A DNA stretch of 64,000 nt from positions 30,319 to 94,318 of the forward strand of contig JAUJNJ010000005.1 of assembly GCA_030448225.1 (NCBI GenBank), written 5' to 3'. The notes under the pieces are model-generated. The model was not told the DNA's origin and did not search any database. It worked only from the letters and a program-made list of their open reading frames with translations. The position numbers and the translations under genes were made by a program. Positions 48,138 through 56,473 of the stretch are shown one piece after another (the stretch's first letter is position 1; the number at the start of each line of letters is the position of its first letter). This stretch comes from Phycisphaerae bacterium. GTDB taxonomy: Bacteria > Planctomycetota > Phycisphaerae > Tepidisphaerales > Tepidisphaeraceae.

Positions 48138-49130
48138 TTGAAAGGTGCCTGCGTGATTCATCATTGTTCCCGCCTTCTTGCCCTGCTGGCCATCGTCGCC
48201 ACGAGCTTGGGCCCTGCGCCGGCGCCCGAACGTGCTACCGGTGTTCAGCAGCAGGGCCTTTACGTCGCGGTCGGCTATGGCGGCCGGCGAGTGAGTTCCG
48301 CGGACGGCGTCCGATGGGCGAACGATACCGAGTGGGACGCCAACGGCGGTGACGACGACAACGCGCTGTTCAACGTCGCCTTCGGGCGCGGCAAGTTCGT
48401 CGCCGTGGGCGGCGGGGCGGGCGTCGGGCACGTGCTGGTCACCCGCGACGGCCGGGACTGGCGGGAGGTTCACCGGCCGCGCGGGCGGGTCGCCACCGTC
48501 GCGTTCGGCAACGACCGCTTCGTCGCCGGGCACGCCGGCAAGTTCCTCGTTTCCGCCGACGGGGAAAAGTGGACGGCGGGGGCAGAGTTGAAGTTCGACG
48601 GCGGCATCAACTTCCGCAAGTCCGCGTTCGGCAACGGGGTCTTCCTGTCGATCGGCGACTGCGACCCCCCGGGCCGCAAGCGCACGAGCTTCCGCGCTAC
48701 GACGCCCGACGGCGAGCGGGTCGCGAGCTTCGCGATCGACACCCCCGTCGCGGGCTCCGTCGCGTTCGGCGCCGGCCGGTTCGTCGTGGTCGGGCCGAAC
48801 GGGTTGCGGGAGAGTTCCGTGGACGGCAGGACGTGGGAGCACCGCCACGAAGTGCCCGGCGAAGACCTCGGCGGGGTGCTCTGGACCGGCGAGCGGTTCC
48901 TCGCGTCGGGCTGGCCGACGTCGTACGAGTCGACCGACGGCATCACCTGGACGAAGCTGGCCGAGCCGATCCCCTGCACGCCGCTGGCCGCCGGGGCGAG
49001 CGGGATGGTGGGCTCGAGCTGGAAGGGCAAGGTCTGGCACTCCCGCGACGGCCGGACGTGGACCGTCTGGGATCGCCCCGAGGGCAATGCAATTGAAGCG
49101 GTGGCGTACGGGGTTCCCGAGAATGATTAG
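48138..49130 (+). CDS. Secreted beta-propeller (BNR/sialidase-like repeats)
   Basis: This 330-residue protein has a signal peptide (LLALLAIVATSLGPAPA). Six or so blade-like repeats combine FGxGxFVAVG with SxDGxxW, for example AFGRGKFVAVGGGAG, TRDGRDWREV, AFGAGRFVVVG and SVDGRTWEH. This is the Asp-box propeller style common in exported planctomycete proteins. No catalytic residues can be assigned. It probably lies outside the cytoplasmic membrane. Confidence 0.75.
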   Translation: MKGACVIHHCSRLLALLAIVATSLGPAPAPERATGVQQQGLYVAVGYGGRRVSSADGVRWANDTEWDANGGDDDNALFNVAFGRGKFVAVGGGAGVGHVLVTRDGRDWREVHRPRGRVATVAFGNDRFVAGHAGKFLVSADGEKWTAGAELKFDGGINFRKSAFGNGVFLSIGDCDPPGRKRTSFRATTPDGERVASFAIDTPVAGSVAFGAGRFVVVGPNGLRESSVDGRTWEHRHEVPGEDLGGVLWTGERFLASGWPTSYESTDGITWTKLAEPIPCTPLAAGASGMVGSSWKGKVWHSRDGRTWTVWDRPEGNAIEAVAYGVPEND

Positions 49131-49309
49131 CTGGTGGAAAGTCCTCGTACGTTCAAGACGCGCCGGTAGCCGCAGGGCAACACTCCTGCGCGTCGTCGGC
49201 GCGATCGGCGATTCATTTCGACCTCGCGTTGGCATCGGCGCAGACGTCGCCGCATCCCCGCGCTTCACGAAGCCGCCGATGCGCGGGGGTCGTGACGGTG
49301 GGGGACGCT

Positions 49310-49729
49310 TCAGTATCCGGAGACCGTGGCGTCGGTGACACGGCCGGCGGGGTCGAAGCGGACTCGGAGGAAGGCTTCGTCCATACCGTGGAGCCGCCAG
49401 TTGCCGACGTAGTAGTCGTAATGCTTGATCCCCGCAGGCTGTCCGCCGTCGGGGTCGTCGCCCGTGTCCCACCCTTGCGGCAGCGGCGGGCCGAGGAGGG
49501 TGAGTACTTCCTGCTCGGTTGGGCCGCCGCGCAGGTGGCGCCGGATCAGGTCGCGGCACATCCGGCCGCGCGCCTCGTCGTCCTTCTGCTCGGCGGCCCG
49601 CGCCCAGGCCGCGGGGGAGAACCGGCGGTCGTCGAACGGGTCGAGCGGGTTGCCAATCCACGCGTAGGTCACGGCCAACGCCAGCAGCGACAGGGTGAGG
49701 CAGAGGATGAACAGGCGGCGGCGTCGCAT
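49310..49729 (-). CDS. SmpA/BamE-like small anchored protein
   Basis: This 139-residue protein has an N-terminal membrane anchor or signal (LFILCLTLSLLALAVTYAWI). The domain contains the helix PTEQEVLTLLGPPLPQG, a strand pair (HYDYYVGNW) and RVRFDPAGRVTDATV, the arrangement of SmpA/OmlA-type proteins. It is probably a periplasmic adaptor; the exact role is unknown. It is downstream of wzm on the same strand, 63 bp apart, and may be co-transcribed with it. Confidence 0.6.
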   Translation of the reverse strand: MRRRRLFILCLTLSLLALAVTYAWIGNPLDPFDDRRFSPAAWARAAEQKDDEARGRMCRDLIRRHLRGGPTEQEVLTLLGPPLPQGWDTGDDPDGGQPAGIKHYDYYVGNWRLHGMDEAFLRVRFDPAGRVTDATVSGY

Positions 49730-49792
49730 GGCGCTCGTCTCAGGACTACTTCCGGCCGTGGCGCGAGTTGGAATGGGTGTTCGGTTCGCGCG

Positions 49793-50614
49793 TCACAGCA
49801 GGTCGCGGATCTCCCGGCGGAGCTTCGAGAACGCGACCCACGCGACGGCCAACACGGCCGCGGGCCAGGCGATCATTCCGGCCCACGCCCAGAGTTCGGG
49901 GAGGCGGCCGAACAGGAAGAGGTCGCGGATGCCTTCCAGCGGCGGGAGCAGGGGGTGGAGGCGCGACAGCGCGGTGAGCGCCGGCGAGAAGTCCGGCAGG
50001 ACGTAGACGACCGGGACCGTCCACATCACGAGTTGCAGCACGACCCCCACCAGTTGGCCGATGTCGCGGAAGAAGACGTTGAGCGTGCCGCACAGCAGGC
50101 CGAGGCCGAAGCCGATCGACTGCACCGCGATCAGGGGGATTGGCAGCAGCAGCCAGTGCCACGTCGGCCGCAGGCCGAGCAACAGCGAGGCGAGGACGAG
50201 CAGGCCGAAGCTGATCAGCAGGCCGAGCGTGGCCGACGCGGCGGTCTGGGCGACGAAGACCTGCTCGGGAATCGGCAGCTTCTTCAGGTACGCCGCGTTC
50301 TCGGCGAACGCGTTGCACCCGCGCGTCACGCACTCGCTGAACGCGAGCCACGGCAGCAGGCCCGCGCAGAGGTACAGGACGAACTGGAACCGCCCGGCGA
50401 CGCCGGGGATGGCGTTGTCGGGCCGGGCGTTCTGCTGAAGGATCACGCCGAACACGAACGAGAAGACCGCGATCAGCGCGATCGGGTGCAGCACGTTCCA
50501 GAACAACCCCAGCCCGGTGCCGGCATAGCGGTGGCGCAGCTCGGCCAGCGCGCTCTGCCAGATGAATCGCCAGTAGCGCAGCACGCTCGGGGTGGGCACG
50601 TCGGGGTCGGTCAC
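49793..50614 (-). CDS. wzm: Polysaccharide ABC exporter permease (Wzm-like)
   Basis: This 273-residue ABC-2 permease has six membrane segments. The amphipathic N-terminus WRFIWQSALAELRHRYAGTGLGLFWNVLHP and the re-entrant segment FFRDIGQLVGVVLQLVMWTV are classic for Wzm/TagG permeases. It should carry a lipid-linked polysaccharide across the cytoplasmic membrane with the Wzt ATPase encoded 2.4 kb away on the opposite strand. The frame is intact. Confidence 0.87.
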   Translation of the reverse strand: MTDPDVPTPSVLRYWRFIWQSALAELRHRYAGTGLGLFWNVLHPIALIAVFSFVFGVILQQNARPDNAIPGVAGRFQFVLYLCAGLLPWLAFSECVTRGCNAFAENAAYLKKLPIPEQVFVAQTAASATLGLLISFGLLVLASLLLGLRPTWHWLLLPIPLIAVQSIGFGLGLLCGTLNVFFRDIGQLVGVVLQLVMWTVPVVYVLPDFSPALTALSRLHPLLPPLEGIRDLFLFGRLPELWAWAGMIAWPAAVLAVAWVAFSKLRREIRDLL

Positions 50615-50932
50615 GCGGTCGATTTATAACCGGACGCGGTGAGGGCGTCGCGGGCCGGGGCGCGGCAGGGATGGTTCGATCGGGCAATCGGCATTCCGAT
50701 CACCAGGGCGCCGCACGGCTGCCGAACGCCCGTCTCGCGCGGCCGCGCCGGTTCGTTCTGCGGCTATCGGTCACTCGCCGTCGCCCGTGCCGGTCCGACT
50801 TGATCGGGCGGGGGGGAGCCGGTACGGTTCGCCGTCCCGCCCCGGGCGCCGCACGCGGCGCGCGCGCCGGCCGCCGGTCGAGTCCCGGCCGGCGGCAGGG
50901 TTCTGGTCCCCCGCTAACGATTCGAGGACGTC
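50615..50932. other. Divergent intergenic region
   Basis: This 318-bp spacer between wzm (minus strand) and the large membrane transferase (plus strand) should hold both promoters. No gene or repeat is recognised. Confidence 0.4.
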
Positions 50933-53900
50933 TTGCTCGCGTTCGGCTTCACGCTCGCCCTGCTCGCCTTCTGGACCTTCGTCGGCTACGCGGCCCTGTC
51001 GCTGCTGCGGCCCGGGCTGCACCGCGTGCAGGAGGTGCTGCTGGCGCCGACGCTGGGGCTGGTCCTGACCGTCCTGCCGCTGTTCGTCGTCAACCGCGCG
51101 GGCGTGCCGGTCGGGCGGTTCGCCGCCGGGCTGACGCTCGCGCTGCTGCTGGCGGCGGCGGCAGTTTACTGGCGCGTGCGGCCGCGGTTCCCGCTGCGGC
51201 GGACGGCGGCGTTCGCGGCCGTCGCGCTGCTGGCGCTGGTGCTGTCCGGGTGGCCGATGTTCCAGTTCGGCCTCGACTGGCTCAGCTTCTGCAACGACGA
51301 CATGGCGAACTACACGTTGTCGGCCGAGCGGTTCATCGACTACGGCTGGTTCCACCCGCCGACGAAGGAACAGCTCCTGGCCGGCACCGACTACAGCCTT
51401 TACTACTGGTTCCTCTACGTCTCGGCGATGGTGCGCGGCGGGTGCGAGCTCGTGATCGCCTGGGCCGCCCGCACGAGCGGCCTGACGACCCACGAGGTCT
51501 TCATGCCGCTGATCCTCGCGTTCCACGGGTGCCTGATCACCTCGACCGGCGCGCTCGTCTACCGCCACGACCGCGACCGCGGCGCCGCGCTGACGGCCTG
51601 CCTCCTGCTCGCCGCGTCGGCCGTCTCGACGTTCGGCATGCTCTACCAGCTGATCGCGCAGGTGTCGGGGCTGTCGATCCTCGCGGCGTGCGCGACGACG
51701 CTGTTCCGCCCGTTCGGCAACCCGAACGGCGCGGCGGCAGCGGCGGACGCCGGTTCGTCGCCCGACACGACCGCGCCCGCCGATGGCGGCACCCCCGCGC
51801 GCGACGGTGCGACGATGGCGCCGCCGCCGGCCGCCGCCGACGCACCGTCGCGCGGGTGGACGCTGCGGCAGGGCGTGCTCGTGGGGATCCTCGGCTCGGG
51901 GCTGATGATCGTCTACCCGGAGGTGCTGGGCGTGCTGGGCATCGCGTGGCTCGTCCACGTCGGCGTCGGCCTCGCCCGCCGCACGGTCGCGGCCCGGCCG
52001 CTGGCGGTCGTCGTCGGCTGCGCGGCGGTGCTGGGGCTGGTGCTGCTCAACCGCTACGTGATCACGAGCCTCGCGTTCATGTTCAACCAGGCGACGAGCG
52101 GCACGAGCGGCGCCGACGTCGAGGCCCAGTTCTACCCGTTCTACCTCCTGCCCAGCGGCGTGGCGGCGATGTGGGGGTTCATCGAGCTGTTCCGGCCGAC
52201 GAGCGAGCCGGTGCTGTCGGTCATGATCCTCGGCGGGGGCGTCGTGCTCGCGCTGGCGGCGGCGGCGACGGCGTGGGGCGCGTGGCGGCAGGTGCCGGCG
52301 GCCGCGGTCGCGACGGTCATGCTGCTGCTCGGCGTCGTGCTGTTCGCCCGCGGCGCGGGCTTCGGCCTGTACAAGCTGGCGATGTTCGTCCAGCCGTTCG
52401 CCCTGGCGACGCTGGCGACCGGCCTGTTCGCCGCCGCCCGGTCGCGCGGGCTGCGGGCGGCGATGCTGCTGCTGTTCGTTGCGCCGGGGCTGGTCGTGCA
52501 GTGGCGCTACGTGCAGTTCAGCCGCGGCGTCGACCGCGTGTTCGGCGAGGTCCCCGACGCCTCGACCAGCCGCGTGACCGACGAGATCCGCCGCGTGCTG
52601 GCGGAGAACCCCAGCCCGCAGGTCATCTCCGACTGCTACAACGTCGTGCTGAGTTCCAGGCCACCCACGCCCGCGGCCGGCGGTGGAGTTCCCGAGCAAC
52701 CGCACCGTGAGCATCCTGCGGTACGACGTGATCTCCCCGCGCGTGCCCGAGGACCTCCGCCGCGTCTCGCTCGGGCTGTCGCAAACGCTCATCGCCAACA
52801 GCCCGCAGGTCTACTTCGACCTGCACCGCCCGCCCGGCGAGCCGGGGCCGAAGCCTGCAACCTGTTCGATGATCGGCGTGCCGTTGCCGGACGCGGCCGC
52901 GGCACGCGGCCGGCGGCGGCGGCGGCGGCGGCGGCGAGCCGCTCGTGCTGACCTGCACGCCGTACCAGACGATCTTCAACCGCTACCGGCTCCGCACCGA
53001 CGCCGCCGCCGGGGCTGAAGGTGTACCGCAACTTCGCGACGCTCCCGCTGGGCGCGGGCGCGACCACCTCGTGTTCACCGAGAGCGAGCACGGGCTGAGC
53101 TACTACCGCAACACGCGCGTCGCGCCTACCAGCTCGAGCCCGACCCGGTCTTCTACCGCGGCACCACGATGAGCGCGGCGGGCCGCTACCTGCTGTTCGA
53201 GGTGCTCAACCCGTCGGACGAGGTGCGGCTGCTGCTGGAGATCAGCATGTCGCTGAAGTCCGAAGACCGCCTCCCGCCCGCCGCCGCCGTCGGGCAGGCG
53301 GTCACCCGCTCGCGCTGACCGGCAGCGGCTCGGCCCGCGTCTTCTCGCCGCCGCTGAAGGTGCAGACGGTCGCCGGCCGCCGCTACGTGCTGCTCGACCT
53401 CGGCGAGGAGGGCCGGCCGTTCGCCACGGTCCGCACGGGCCTCAACCGCCTGTACGGGCAGGGCGTGCGGGTCGACTGGCGGGCGATCGTCGTGCGCGAC
53501 GTGTCGCTCGTGTCCGACGCGAGTACCGGGCGATGCCCGTCGCCGCGTCGATCCGCTTCGACGACGCCCCCGCCGCCGCCGCCCCGCCCCCGCCCAGAAC
53601 CCGCTCCGCGGGCTGGGTGAGTACAGCGGGATTTACGAGGACGGGTGGGTCTCGCAGGCCGCGTCCGGCGTCGCCCAGCCCGAGGGAGCGGCACGCTCAC
53701 GCTCCGCGGCCGCGTGCCGACCGTCACCCGGCGTTCGCCGCCGATGACCGTGCTCGTCGACGACCGGGAGGTCGCGCGCCGGCCGGTCGGCCTCGACCGC
53801 TTCGAGATCAAGGCCCCCGTCGCGGCCAAGCCGGGCCGGCGGCGGGTCCGCCGAAGGTGCAGCGGTTTCCGACGCGCGGCCGGTCGCGTTCCGAGTACCT

Positions 53901-54340
53901 CGGCTTCGAGACCCCGGCGTCGGCCCCCAGGAGCGTCACGTCGCACTACGCCGGCCTGACCTCGAGCGGCTGCGCGCCGCCGACGCAGCTCGCCGACCAC
54001 GGCACGCTCGTTGCGGCCGATGATCGACGACGCCGGGGCGACGTGACGGTGCTGATCGACGGCCGCGAGGTCGCCCGCAAGACTGCCGACGATCCAAGGT
54101 CCAAGCCCCCGGCGACGACGGCCGCTCGACGCGAGGCGCGCGCGCTTCTCGATGACGCAGCTCGCGTTCGTGCCCGCCGCGACCCGGCGACCGACCGCCC
54201 GGTCGACGGCCGCGAGATCGCCCGCAAGACGGTCGGTCTCGACGAGTTCGAGATCCCGTCCCGCCCGGTACCGCGGCGGGACGTGGAGATCACCTTCTCC
54301 AAGGTCCAAGCCCTCCCCCGGCGACGGTGGCCGCGGTGGC
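50933..54340 (+). CDS. Large polytopic membrane protein, GT-C-like, heavily frameshifted
   Basis: The first 560 residues are one clean frame with about twelve hydrophobic segments, a loop reading FQFGLDWLSFCNDDMANYTLS and an Ala/Pro-rich cytoplasmic linker near residue 270. This is the pattern of GT-C glycosyltransferases or polysaccharide polymerases. From 52630 on, the sequence jumps frame every 80-150 bases but keeps sense: VYFDLHRPPGEP, LLFEVLNPSDEVRLLLEI, RRYVLLDLGEEGRPFATVRT, IYEDGWVSQAASGV. The end contains degenerate copies of one beta-module (see 53740-54310). The 3' boundary is approximate. It is probably a cell-envelope glycan enzyme. Confidence 0.6.
53740..54310 (+). repeat. Degenerate repeats of a coding module (VDGREVARKTVGLDEFEI)
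   Basis: Three related stretches encode versions of V(L/I)(V/I)D(D/G)REVAR(R/K): near 53750 (followed by GLDRFEIKAPV), near 54050 (LIDGREVARKT) and near 54190 (VDGREIARKTVGLDEFEI). They sit in different frames and have lost various pieces. Confidence 0.65.
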
Positions 54341-54434
54341 GGGTCGTCGGCCCGGTGGAGTGGTGGAGTGGTGGGTGGTGGGGTGGTGGGGTGGTGGAAT
54401 CGTTCGCCGAAGGACCCCCACGCCGGCGCGCCGC

Positions 54435-54468
54435 CGGGCCGGATCATTCACCCGAGCGATCCGGCCCG
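54435..54468. terminator. Hairpin between convergent genes
   Basis: CGGGCCGGATC and GATCCGGCCCG form a perfect 11-bp stem with a 12-base loop between the large plus-strand gene and the minus-strand duplicated locus. There is no T-tract. It may serve both directions as a terminator. Confidence 0.4.
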
Positions 54469-54509
54469 GCGCGGCGCTCTGGGCCGGCGTGGGCGAGCTT
54501 GAAGCAGGA

Positions 54510-55111
54510 GACGCCGTGCACGTCACGAACGCCGCGTGCGTCGGCGAGGATCATCGCCCCCTGTAGCAGGCACGTCACGACGAACCGCCACGATGATTCG
54601 GCGAGGGTCGATCAGCGTCGGCTGGCCGGGCGTGCGACGAAGACGTCAGGTGGTGGCGAAGCCGGTGAAGATCGCGAGGGGCACCACGTCGGGCTAGCCG
54701 CGGCCGATCACGTCGTACGCCCACGACGTCGGCGTGGGACAGGGAAGAACCAGAATGCCGTGCAAGCTGCAGGTCGGGCTGACGAAGCCCTGCGTGCTGA
54801 GGCCGATCCCCAGAAGTACAGCAGCAGTCGTTCCAGAGCGCGAAGGGGGACGGCCAGGCGTCACGTCGCACACGTGCAGCGGCAGCACGGTCCCGAGGCT
54901 GAAGTTCGCCGGCAGCAACTGCCACCCGTTCGACGCATCGTTCCCGCCGCGACCGCGAGCCGCCCGGTCGAGCCGCCGCGCGCGGGTCGTCGGCCCATCG
55001 TCGCCGAAGGATCACCAGCGCCGCCGCCGTCCCGAGCAGCAACGCCAGCACGACCGCCGCGTGGGTCGTGGAGAAGAGGCGGAACGTCGGAGACCATTCG
55101 GCGAGGGGCAT
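54510..55111 (-). pseudogene. Degenerate tandem copy of the TIGR02206-like gene
   Basis: It opens MPLAEWSPTFRLFSTTHAAV exactly like the intact gene at 55329-56060 and follows it at DNA level to the end. It has lost many short stretches, so the frame breaks after about 50 residues (WADDPRA) and again repeatedly. The upstream flank is also duplicated. It is best read as a decayed or badly assembled duplicate. Confidence 0.8.
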
Positions 55112-55328
55112 GGGGTGCGACGAGACGTTGGTGGTGACGGTGACGCGGGCACCATTCTGCGAAACGCTGCGTCGGCGGAGCAAGCAACCGCATCTTGACC
55201 GTGTGTAGCAGTCGCAACTCATCGTGCCGCGAGAGAACGAGGAGACCTGCTGCGCTCTGGGCTGGCGTGGGCGTGCGCTTCAAGTCAAACCACCGGACGT
55301 TCGTGTCGCCCCTCCCGGGCCGTGCACG

Positions 55329-56060
55329 TCACCGAACGGTACCGCTTCGCCCTCGCGCCATCCGCTCGGCGAGGATCATCGCCCCCTGTAGCAGGCACGT
55401 CACCGCGACGAACAGCGCCACGATGATCACCACGCGGCCGGGCCAGGGGCCCAGCGCGTCGATCAGCGTCGGCTGGCCGGGCGTGGAGCGGCCGACGTAG
55501 CCGTAGTTGAAGTCCCACGTCAGGTCGACCGCCAGCACGAGCGCGAGGTAGGCGAAGCCGGTGAAGATCGCGAGGCGGCAGTCGCGCCACGTCGGGCGGT
55601 AGCCGCGGCCGATCACGTCGTACGCCGCGCCGCCCACGACGGCGGCGTGGGACAGGAAGAAGAACCAGAACCCGGCCGTGGCCGGACCGTTCTGCAGGTC
55701 CGGCGTGACGAAGCCCTGCGTGCTCAGCCCGATCCCCCAGAAGTACAGCAGCGCCCGCGCCGGCCGCCAGTCATTCCAGAGCGCGAAGGGGACGGCCAGG
55801 AGCGTCACGTCGCACACGTGCAGCGGCAGCGCGCCGCCGGGGCTGAAGTTGCCCGGCAGCAACTGCCACCCGTTCGACGCGAGGTAAAGCGTTCCCGCCG
55901 CGACCGCGAGCGCCCGGTCGAGCCGCCGTGCGCGCGGGTCGTCGGCCCATCGTCGCCGAAGGATCACCAGCGCCGCCGTCCCGAGCAGCAACGCCAGCAC
56001 GACCGCCGCGTGCGTCGGGGAGAAGAGGCGGAACGTCGGAGACCATTCGGCGAGGGGCAT
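55329..56060 (-). CDS. TIGR02206/YwaF-like integral membrane protein
   Basis: This 243-residue protein has about seven membrane segments. Characteristic elements are WRPARALLYFWGIGLSTQGFVTPDL, the LPLHVCDVTLL motif on an early helix, and YVGRSTPGQPTLIDALGPWPG. These match the YwaF/TIGR02206 family of unknown function, related in fold to TMEM164. The frame is intact. A decayed copy of the same gene plus flank lies directly downstream. Confidence 0.8.
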   Translation of the reverse strand: MPLAEWSPTFRLFSPTHAAVVLALLLGTAALVILRRRWADDPRARRLDRALAVAAGTLYLASNGWQLLPGNFSPGGALPLHVCDVTLLAVPFALWNDWRPARALLYFWGIGLSTQGFVTPDLQNGPATAGFWFFFLSHAAVVGGAAYDVIGRGYRPTWRDCRLAIFTGFAYLALVLAVDLTWDFNYGYVGRSTPGQPTLIDALGPWPGRVVIIVALFVAVTCLLQGAMILAERMARGRSGTVR

Positions 56061-56176
56061 GGGGTGCGACGAGACGTTGGTGGTGACGGTGACGCGGGCA
56101 CCATTCTACCGAAACGCTGCGTCGGCGGAGCGACGCCGTGCAAAGCGCATCTTGACCATGTGTAGCAGTCGCAACT

Positions 56177-56334
56177 ACAGACGCCGTGTCGTCCCGCGGA
56201 GCGACAGCGACGACCCATCTCGGGACCGAGAGACGCCTCCGACCATCCGGAGATCCCTCGGGTCGCTACCGCTCCCCTCGGGATGACGTTGCTGAGGATG
56301 CGACGCTCGACAGAGAATCGCCGTAAGAGCGCGT
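56177..56334. mobile_element. 158-bp insertion carrying a palindromic repeat, AACT on both sides
   Basis: In the tandem duplication the upstream flank of the decayed copy reads GTAGCAGTCGCAACTCATCG without interruption (55206-55225). In the intact copy the same sequence is split after AACT (56173-56176), and AACT recurs at 56335-56338 before CATCGTGCCGCGAGAG. The extra DNA contains the palindrome at 56188-56287, whose family also occurs at 38237. This fits insertion with a 4-bp target duplication. Precise deletion in the decayed copy is the alternative. Confidence 0.6.
56188..56287. repeat. Palindromic repeat (same family as 38.2 kb)
   Basis: It begins GTCGTCCCGCGGAGCGACAG and ends GTCGCTACCGCTCCCCTCGG plus GATGAC; the ends are imperfect inverted copies. 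The final 40 bases match 38237-38332 at about 36 positions. Confidence 0.82.
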
Positions 56335-56473
56335 AACTCATCGTGCCGCGAGAGAACTGGACCTGCTGCGTAGAGTGCGTTTCTGCCGCACGCGAGAGGG
56401 AACGCGCTCGAACACGCCGGGGCAGAGCGCAGCGCCGCCCCGGATCGAGCGCGCGTGTGGCGTTCGCTTCGCT

